Shown here: one piece after another, positions 58,487 to 64,000 of the stretch
How positions within the stretch are numbered: the first letter of the stretch is position 1
How the letters are laid out: each line of letters starts with the position of its first letter
From: Rhodospirillales bacterium
GTDB lineage: Bacteria > Pseudomonadota > Alphaproteobacteria > Rhodospirillales > Defluviicoccaceae
Assembly (NCBI GenBank): GCA_016793925.1
Contig: JAEULH010000010.1
Coordinates: 1 to 64,000 of the forward strand
Length of the DNA: 64,000 nucleotides
Reading direction: 5' to 3'
Program-made: the position numbers and the translations under genes
Notes under the pieces: generated by a model
The model's database searches: none
What the model was told of the DNA's origin: nothing
Seen by the model: the letters and a program-made list of their open reading frames with translations, nothing else

Positions 58487-59859
58487 CGCCGCTCCTCGGC
58501 CAGGGCGTCGAGCATGGCGGCGACGACGTGGGTATGCTGGAAATTGCCGCAATGGCCGCCGCGCGGGAAGATCGTCTCGCGGCCGGCGAAAGTCTTCTCC
58601 AGAAACGCCAGCTCCGCCGGCGTGTTGATGATCTCGTCGGCGTTGGTGATCAGGCGGTACCGGGGGTTCGCCGCCAGGTAGTCGCCGATGCGCTTGAGAT
58701 CGGCCTCGGCGACCAGTTGCTCGACGGTCAAGCTCGGCTCGGCCCGCTTGTAGTAGGGGTAGAGCAGGTTGCGCAGGTAGTCGGTGAAGCCGTAGTACAG
58801 GCCGTGGGTCAGGTACGGCGTCAGCGACGTCGATATCCGCAACTGTTTTTCGGGCGGAACCAGGACGCCGATGTCGCCGATGACGTCCGCGGTGAATGTG
58901 AGGTCCGTGGACGACAGCCGGAAGACGAGGCCGATCAGCGCGGCCAGGACTTCGCGACTCGGCCGCAGCTTGAGATAGGCCTGATAAAGGGTGTCGCTGG
59001 TCAGATCCGACGGGCTCGTCGACGAGGTGTACAGGCTCGACAGTGTCTTGAAGACCTCTTCGAAAAACATCGGCAGCCCGGAGATGCCGCCCGGTATCTT
59101 GTCGATGAAACCGTCGAGGATCCTGGACGACGAATACAGGTTCACCGGCGGGTTAATGAGCAGAACCCGGCGAAAGCCGATCGGTTGAGCCGCTGCGGTC
59201 TCATCAAGCCAGCCGACGAAGGCCGCGTGCCAGCCGCCAAGGCTGTAGCCGACGAGCGAGATGTCGTTGTCCTTGATGTCGATTCGGGTGCGAACATCAT
59301 CGACCGCCTCGCGCAGGGAGCGCTGGAGGTCGCGCGCATCCTCCTCGACGCGGCCCGGCACGCCGGTGGTCGACGCCGTGACGGCGAAGTTGGGGAAGGT
59401 CGGCGACGGCACGGCGATGACGTGGTAGCCGCCGGCGTAGAAGATCCGGGTCAGGACATCGACGAGGCGCGACGTCGGCCCGGCCCCCGTGCCCGGAATG
59501 ATGAGCACGAGCGGCGCCGGGCCCGGCTGCGCGCTGAGGGTATAGATGAGACCGCGCTGGTAGAAGAATACCTCCGGCACATCACGGCCGGGCAGAAGCG
59601 GCAGCAGGCGGATGTCGACCGGAACGTTCTCCGGCAATGCGGCGCGCAAACCGGGCGGCGTCCCGACCACCGTGGCGACGATCGGATCCTCCCAGGGGTA
59701 CTCGAAGGGGCCTTCCGGCGGCTGCGCCAGGCTCGGATCCGGTGGTGGCGGCGGCGGGTGACAGGCGGCGACCAGCATCAGGGCAAGCAGCACAAGCGGC
59801 GCAAGCACCGCCCGCGCCGAGCGCCGCTCCGCTCCGGTTATGGCTGCGTCGGCCGCCAC
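58483..59859 (-). CDS. Lipoprotein alpha/beta hydrolase
   Basis: About 458 aa. A lipobox (LVAAC) follows a hydrophobic stretch (VLAPLVLLALMLVAAC), then a Pro-rich linker. The hydrolase domain has LVLIIPGTGAGPTSRLVDV, the nucleophile elbow LVGYSLGGWHAAF (Ser), and the catalytic His near the end in FPRGGHCGNFQHTHV. It is probably an envelope-anchored esterase or lipase. The start is uncertain: GTG 59859 gives a basic n-region (GAERRSARA) before the lipobox, GTG 59808 a shorter one; both overlap or abut the upstream gene. mlaA copy 2 follows with overlap. Longer frames upstream run in arginine-rich out-of-frame sequence of the preceding gene. Confidence 0.85.
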   Translation of the reverse strand: MAADAAITGAERRSARAVLAPLVLLALMLVAACHPPPPPPDPSLAQPPEGPFEYPWEDPIVATVVGTPPGLRAALPENVPVDIRLLPLLPGRDVPEVFFYQRGLIYTLSAQPGPAPLVLIIPGTGAGPTSRLVDVLTRIFYAGGYHVIAVPSPTFPNFAVTASTTGVPGRVEEDARDLQRSLREAVDDVRTRIDIKDNDISLVGYSLGGWHAAFVGWLDETAAAQPIGFRRVLLINPPVNLYSSSRILDGFIDKIPGGISGLPMFFEEVFKTLSSLYTSSTSPSDLTSDTLYQAYLKLRPSREVLAALIGLVFRLSSTDLTFTADVIGDIGVLVPPEKQLRISTSLTPYLTHGLYYGFTDYLRNLLYPYYKRAEPSLTVEQLVAEADLKRIGDYLAANPRYRLITNADEIINTPAELAFLEKTFAGRETIFPRGGHCGNFQHTHVVAAMLDALAEERR

Positions 59860-60407
59860 TGGCGTGCGGAAGCGGTTTCGGCCGAAGGCGAAACTTCGCC
59901 CGCCCGGTAGCCTTGCGTTCGCACGATCCGGCCGTTTCCTGCCGGCTCCGCCTCGCTTCGGGCGCCGGCGGGCGGCGGCGGCGATGTCGGACCCGTCTGC
60001 GTCGGCTGGCTCGATGCCGCCGTGGCCGACGCGTACGGGTTCCCGGCGAGGACCATGATGTACTGGTCGCGCAAGACGTCGCCGATGATGAGCCCCTGGC
60101 AGATCAGGCTGACGGTGTCGCACTGGCGGTAAGGCGCATCGGCCGCCGCCGCGACAACCCGGGAACGGTCCATGTCGGCGCGCGGCGGGTTGATTGCGCC
60201 GGCTTGCGCATAATCGAGAACGGCCGGGCACCCGGTCCGCCACGGCTGACACGTCTGCGTCGTCGCCTGCTGGTACGTGTGCAGGCCGAGTTCGCAGCCG
60301 CCGAGAACCGCGACGAGGGGCAACGCCAGCGCAATCGCAGCCGTCCTTGCGCGCGAGATCGCGACGGGCGGTGGACATCCAAACGTTGCGCTGGCCGAGT
60401 CACCCAT
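59838..60407 (-). CDS. Hypothetical lipoprotein
   Basis: 189 aa. A signal with lipobox (TAAIALALPLVAVLGGC) is followed by a Cys-containing stretch (TTQTCQPWRTGCPAVLDYAQ), then YRQCDTVSLICQGLIIGDVL and DQYIMVLAGNPYA, and a low-complexity Pro/Ser/Thr tail. Four mature cysteines could form disulfides in the periplasm. No family recognised. The ATG at 60407 has an AGGGAC site. Its 3' end overlaps the alpha/beta-hydrolase gene, so it heads the lipoprotein-hydrolase-MlaA operon. Confidence 0.75.
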   Translation of the reverse strand: MGDSASATFGCPPPVAISRARTAAIALALPLVAVLGGCELGLHTYQQATTQTCQPWRTGCPAVLDYAQAGAINPPRADMDRSRVVAAAADAPYRQCDTVSLICQGLIIGDVLRDQYIMVLAGNPYASATAASSQPTQTGPTSPPPPAGARSEAEPAGNGRIVRTQGYRAGEVSPSAETASARQWRPTQP

Positions 60408-60522
60408 TCGCCGTCCCTGGAACCGCTTCGCCGATCGGGAACCTGCGCCACTGTACCCGATCGCCGTGCGATCGCAACGGCGACGCCGTCGCGCCAAACC
60501 GCTGCGGAGTGGCGCGCCCACC

Positions 60523-61731
60523 CTAGTCCGCCGCGCTTTCGCCACGCGCCGCCATGAGCATCACCAGCGAGCCGACCGCCGCCGATAGCAGGGAGCCGGT
60601 GATGACGCCGAGGCGAACGGGCGCATCGAAATGCGCGTGCTCCCAGGCCAGCCCGCCGATGAACAGGCTCATCGTAAAGCCGATGCCGCAGAGCACGGAC
60701 ATGCCGTAAACCTGGGTCCAATTGGCGCGTTCCGGCATGCGGGCAAGGCCGGCGCGGACCGTCAGCCAGATCATGCCGAATATGCCGATCTGCTTGCCGA
60801 TGAACAGGCCCGCGGAGATCCCGAGCGTGACCGGCTCGACGAAGCTTCCCCAGCCGATGCCGGCGAAGGACACGCCAGCGTTGGCGAAGGCGAAGATCGG
60901 CAGCACCGCGTAGGCGACCCAGGGATGGATGCCGTGTTCCAGCGTCTTCAGCGGCGAGGCCTGTTCGGGATCGCCGCCGCGCATCGGGATCGCCATGGCC
61001 AGCGCCACCCCCGCCAGCGTCGCGTGCACGCCGGACTTGAGCACGCAAACCCAAAGAAGGATTCCGAGCAGGATGTAGGGCGCCGTCTTCTTAACGCCGG
61101 CGACGTTCAGCACAAACAGGGCAACAAGCGCGCCGCCGGCCCAGCCGAGCGCCGTCAACGACAACTGGTCGGTGTAGAAGAGGGCGATGACAATGATGGC
61201 GCCCAGGTCGTCGAAGACGGCGATGGCCGTCAACAGGATCTTCATCGAAGTCGGGACGCGCCTGCCGAGCAGGCCGAGCACCCCGAGCGCGAAGGCAATG
61301 TCGGTCGCGGCGGGGATTGCCCACCCCTTCAGCGACTCGGGATTGCCGATATTGATGCCGGCGTAGATCGCGGCCGGCACGATCATGCCGCCGACCGCGG
61401 CGATCGCCGGAAGCGCCGCCTGCGACAGCGACGAGAGCTCGCCCTCGAGCAGTTCGCGTTTGATCTCGAGGCCGACGAGAAAGAAGAAGATCGCCATCAG
61501 GCCGTCGTTGATCCAGAGGATCAGCGGCTTGTGGATGTCGAGATCGCCGATGCGGATCGTGGCGTAGGTCTTGAGCAACGCCTCGTAGTGCGCATTCCAC
61601 CCGGAATTGGCGACGATAAGGGCGATGGCGGAGGCGAGAACGAGAAGGATGCCGCCCGACGCTTCCATCTTGAAGAAATCGCGCAGAGCGGACAGCGGCA
61701 GAATGGCCATGGCCGCCTTAGCCGCTTTCAT
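60523..61731 (-). CDS. nhaA: Na+/H+ antiporter NhaA
   Basis: A 402-aa inner-membrane protein with about 12 TM segments that extrudes sodium in exchange for protons. The ion-binding pair Asp174/Asp175 (VFDDLGAIIVIALFY) and the Asp144 before it (AATDIAFALGVLG) are in place, as are LWINDGLMAIFFFLVGLEIK and the late GIGFTMSLFIGGLA. The ATG at 61731 has AAGGAGGCGAG directly upstream. Downstream of pfk on the same strand (107-bp gap). Confidence 0.97.
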   Translation of the reverse strand: MKAAKAAMAILPLSALRDFFKMEASGGILLVLASAIALIVANSGWNAHYEALLKTYATIRIGDLDIHKPLILWINDGLMAIFFFLVGLEIKRELLEGELSSLSQAALPAIAAVGGMIVPAAIYAGINIGNPESLKGWAIPAATDIAFALGVLGLLGRRVPTSMKILLTAIAVFDDLGAIIVIALFYTDQLSLTALGWAGGALVALFVLNVAGVKKTAPYILLGILLWVCVLKSGVHATLAGVALAMAIPMRGGDPEQASPLKTLEHGIHPWVAYAVLPIFAFANAGVSFAGIGWGSFVEPVTLGISAGLFIGKQIGIFGMIWLTVRAGLARMPERANWTQVYGMSVLCGIGFTMSLFIGGLAWEHAHFDAPVRLGVITGSLLSAAVGSLVMLMAARGESAAD

Positions 61732-61838
61732 CTCGCCTCCTTCCGGTCCCTGCATCCTGCCTCGGATGCGTTGTTCGCGGTCAGATCCTTGGGCGGATCA
61801 CGATGTAACAGCGCGCCGTGCGCCGGCGCGCGGGCCGA

Positions 61839-62936
61839 CTAGTCGCCGAGACAGATCCCCATCTGCCGCGCAGTCGTGATCAGGGTGCCGTCGACCTTGA
61901 GCGCACGGGTCTGCCCGGCAACGTCGTCCAGCGCGACATCGACGATCTTGCCGCGCTCGGAGACGACGACGCGATTGGTCTTGCCCTCGCACAGGATATC
62001 GACCGCATACGCACCCAGCGACGAGGCGAGGATGCGGTCGAAGGCATTGGGGCTGCCGCCGCGCTGGACGTGGCCGAGGACCGTCACTCGCGTCTCGGCG
62101 CCGGTCATCCTGGCGATGCTCTCGCCCACGGCGGCGCCGACGCCGCCATAGCGGACCTCGCCGTCGGCGAAGGCGTGGCTGACCGGCTCCCCCGAAGACA
62201 AGCGGATGCCCTCGGCGCACACGACCAGCGAGTGGTTGTGGCCGAGCGCGAACAGTCCGCGGAGCTTGTCGCCGACCTTCTCCATGTCGATTGGGATCTC
62301 GGGGATCAGCACGACGTCGGCGCCGCCGGCGATCGCCGCGGCGACCGCGATCCAGCCGACATCGCGGCCCATGACCTCGAGCAGCATCACCCGACGGTGG
62401 CTGGCGGCGGTCGGCTGCAGCCGGTCGAGGGCGTTGACGGCGGTATCCACGGCCGTGAGGTAGCCGATCGAGTAGTCGGAGTGGGCGACGTCGTTGTCGA
62501 TCGTCTTGGGAATGCCGATGAAAGGAATGCTGCCCTGCTCCGCCAGCCTGCTCAGGATCCGCATGCTGCCGTCGCCGCCGATCCCGATCAGCGCGTCGAG
62601 GTTCAAGGCGCGAAAGCCGGCAATGACTTCGGAGGAGCGGTCCTTCGTCGTGCCGTCGGGCATCGGGTACTCGTAAGGGTCGCCCTTGTTGACCGTGCCG
62701 AGGATCGTGCCGCCCAGGCGCAGGATGTTGCCGGTGAAAATCTTGAGCGTCAGTTCCTCGAACTTCATCGGCCGATCGAGCAGCCCTGCCGTGCCCTCGT
62801 AGATTCCGACGACCGTCAGCCCGTGCTCGTTGATCGCGCGGTAGGTCACGGCGCGGATGGCAGCGTTGAGGCCGGCGCAGTCGCCGCCGCTGGTCAGCAC
62901 GCCGATCCGATTGTGTTTCAACTTGGTATGGCTCAT
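61839..62936 (-). CDS. pfkA: 6-Phosphofructokinase (PFK-A superfamily, mixed ATP/PPi residues)
   Basis: 365 aa. GVLTSGGDCAGLNAAIRAV starts the phosphoryl-donor site; the catalytic motif is IPKTIDNDV with Asp147; EVMGRDVGWIAVAAAIAGGA is the fructose-6-phosphate segment. At the donor-selecting sites it has Gly123 in GGDGS (as in ATP enzymes; PPi enzymes have Asp) and Lys144 in PKTIDND (as in PPi enzymes; classical ATP enzymes have Gly). This Gly/Lys pair is known from clade III ATP enzymes such as Streptomyces PFK, so ATP use is more likely, but not certain. The ATG at 62936 has a GAGGAT site. Confidence 0.92.
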   Translation of the reverse strand: MSHTKLKHNRIGVLTSGGDCAGLNAAIRAVTYRAINEHGLTVVGIYEGTAGLLDRPMKFEELTLKIFTGNILRLGGTILGTVNKGDPYEYPMPDGTTKDRSSEVIAGFRALNLDALIGIGGDGSMRILSRLAEQGSIPFIGIPKTIDNDVAHSDYSIGYLTAVDTAVNALDRLQPTAASHRRVMLLEVMGRDVGWIAVAAAIAGGADVVLIPEIPIDMEKVGDKLRGLFALGHNHSLVVCAEGIRLSSGEPVSHAFADGEVRYGGVGAAVGESIARMTGAETRVTVLGHVQRGGSPNAFDRILASSLGAYAVDILCEGKTNRVVVSERGKIVDVALDDVAGQTRALKVDGTLITTARQMGICLGD

Positions 62937-63048
62937 GAACGACCATCCTCAACACTGGCGCCCCGTCGGCGCGCGCGTCCTGATAGCACGTCAGCCGCGT
63001 CGGCTGAAGCCCGTAAGTCTTCGTCCGCTTGGCTTCCGCCGTTGCCGG

Positions 63049-64000
63049 TCACTCGACCAGCACCGAAAGCAGAACGTCGGCAATCATGCTGCCTGCGTAT
63101 TCGCTGAAGGATCCGTGGCCGGCCTGCGCCACCGCGGCGAAGTAGGGCCGCGCGCGCAGGCTGTCGCGAATGGCCGATGGCGTCGACGTGAACAACGCTG
63201 AGACCGAGCGCCGGTCGTTGCCGGCGACGAAGGAGCGGACGCGGGCAAGGCTCTCTTCGACGTACTCCGGGTGGGCCTGGGCGTCGCCGATCAGCACGAT
63301 GCTCTGCACGGCGTCGCTGCGAAAGTTCATCGTCGTCGCCGCGCCGAGGCCCAGGTGGACATCCTCTTCCAGCGTGTCACTGCCGATCGGCGATTCATGC
63401 AGGGCGTCGACGAAAGCCATGATCCGCGGCAGGTTCCGGTCGGTTTCGGTCAGCGGCAGGACGTCGAGCGGAGGCAGGCCGGTATCGGCATCGGAGTAGG
63501 CGGCGACGCCGATGCGGACCGACGGGACCAACTGCTCGAGGATGCGGATGATGGCCTGCATGGACGAGGCCAGTTCGCGGATCACCGGCCCCATGCTTGC
63601 GGTCGTGTCGATCGCGAAGACCAGGTCGATGGCGTCGACGACCTGGCTGTTGCCGCCGGCGGCGGGCTCCGGCCGGGGCGTCGGCGGGTTGGCCGCCGCC
63701 GATTGTTGCGCCGATCGCTGCGCAACCTGTCGCTCCAGCGCCGCAGCGGCGGCGTTCAGGCGCGCCGCCTCGGCTTGTGCGGCCTCGGCTTCGCCGCGCA
63801 AGCGAACGGCGTCCGCGTCCAGGGCCGCGACCTTCGCCCTCGTCTCCGCCGACGCGACCCGCCGCGCCGCGATCTCGGCGTTCGCGTCGAAGGACTTGCG
63901 GTAGTACGGCATGACCAGCACGAGCAGCAGGACGAAGACGCCGGTCGCGGTCGCCAGCACGTCCAGCGCGGACATGGAAAAGATCGACAGTTCGCGTCGC
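63049..64000 (-). CDS. VWA-domain membrane protein (5' end outside the window)
   Basis: The frame stays open to the window end, and residues before the first ATG (63975) read RRELSIFS, which together with MSALDVLATATGVFVLLLVL matches a family that begins that way, so the true start lies beyond base 64000. Domains: one TM (about residues 8-25 from the internal ATG), a coiled coil (about 30-90), a Pro linker and a von Willebrand A domain (about 112-305) with a MIDAS motif DTTASM in place of DxSxS. Such proteins often sit with TolQ/MotA-like channel genes, which cannot be checked here. Function unknown. Confidence 0.85.
   Translation of the reverse strand, partial: RRELSIFSMSALDVLATATGVFVLLLVLVMPYYRKSFDANAEIAARRVASAETRAKVAALDADAVRLRGEAEAAQAEAARLNAAAAALERQVAQRSAQQSAAANPPTPRPEPAAGGNSQVVDAIDLVFAIDTTASMGPVIRELASSMQAIIRILEQLVPSVRIGVAAYSDADTGLPPLDVLPLTETDRNLPRIMAFVDALHESPIGSDTLEEDVHLGLGAATTMNFRSDAVQSIVLIGDAQAHPEYVEESLARVRSFVAGNDRRSVSALFTSTPSAIRDSLRARPYFAAVAQAGHGSFSEYAGSMIADVLLSVLVE

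Overview
This is a GC-rich, gene-dense chromosomal stretch that looks alphaproteobacterial, most likely from the Rhodospirillales. The pointers are an Usg family gene, a DUF1289 gene, an encapsulated-ferritin/encapsulin pair of the Rhodospirillum type, a cobalamin methionine synthase split into two genes, and a MaoC-Pta/AckA/FabI operon. Glycogen phosphorylase and synthase next to glycerol genes would suit a glycogen-storing lineage such as Defluviicoccus, but the sequence alone cannot prove the genus. There is no insertion sequence, CRISPR array, prophage or rRNA in the window; one tRNA gene, for Gln(CUG), is present.

Layout. 1-8.4 kb: glgP (cut by the window start) and glgA on the plus strand, glpK-glpD on the minus strand, and a DJ-1/PfpI protein. 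8.4-13.9 kb: an envelope-stress-like block on the minus strand, with a DegP/HtrA protease closed by a clear intrinsic terminator, then an OmpR-type regulator, its sensor kinase and a hemerythrin, plus an SMP-30 lactonase. Three GTAA motifs with an exact 11-bp period lie upstream of degP. 14.2-15.4 kb: an iron-storing encapsulin nanocompartment (cargo ferritin plus shell). 15.5-22.5 kb: MlaA, then a metF-metH1-metH2 operon with ATGA overlaps, then an outer-membrane protein with reversed OmpA domain order. 22.7-29.6 kb: hypotheticals, a small fliO-fliP cluster, rlmE, tRNA-Gln, a beta-propeller protein, and a secreted nuclease overlapping a radC that has an N-terminal extension.

29.9-37.3 kb: a fasciclin protein, followed by what I read as a complete diffusible-signal-factor (DSF) circuit. 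It has an RpfC-like five-TM hybrid kinase with Hpt, convergent to an RpfF-like DSF synthase as in Xanthomonas, and a divergent response regulator carrying PAS-PAS-GGDEF-EAL. The GGDEF is intact and the EAL degenerate, so the output may be cyclic di-GMP synthesis instead of the RpfG-type degradation. 37.4-49.2 kb: small conserved proteins, a Nudix protein with a damaged box, a GAF adenylate cyclase, a Pat-type acyl-CoA-ligase/GNAT protein, a type I secretion ATPase and adaptor, a metallo-hydrolase, a SAM hydrolase and usg.

49.3-64 kb: a second Pat-type protein with a gamma-carbonic anhydrase; the MaoC-Pta, ackA, fabI operon; a toxin-antitoxin pair whose PIN toxin lacks a standard start codon; an overlapping lipoprotein, alpha/beta hydrolase and second MlaA operon; nhaA; a phosphofructokinase with mixed ATP/PPi residues; and a VWA membrane protein that runs off the end of the window.
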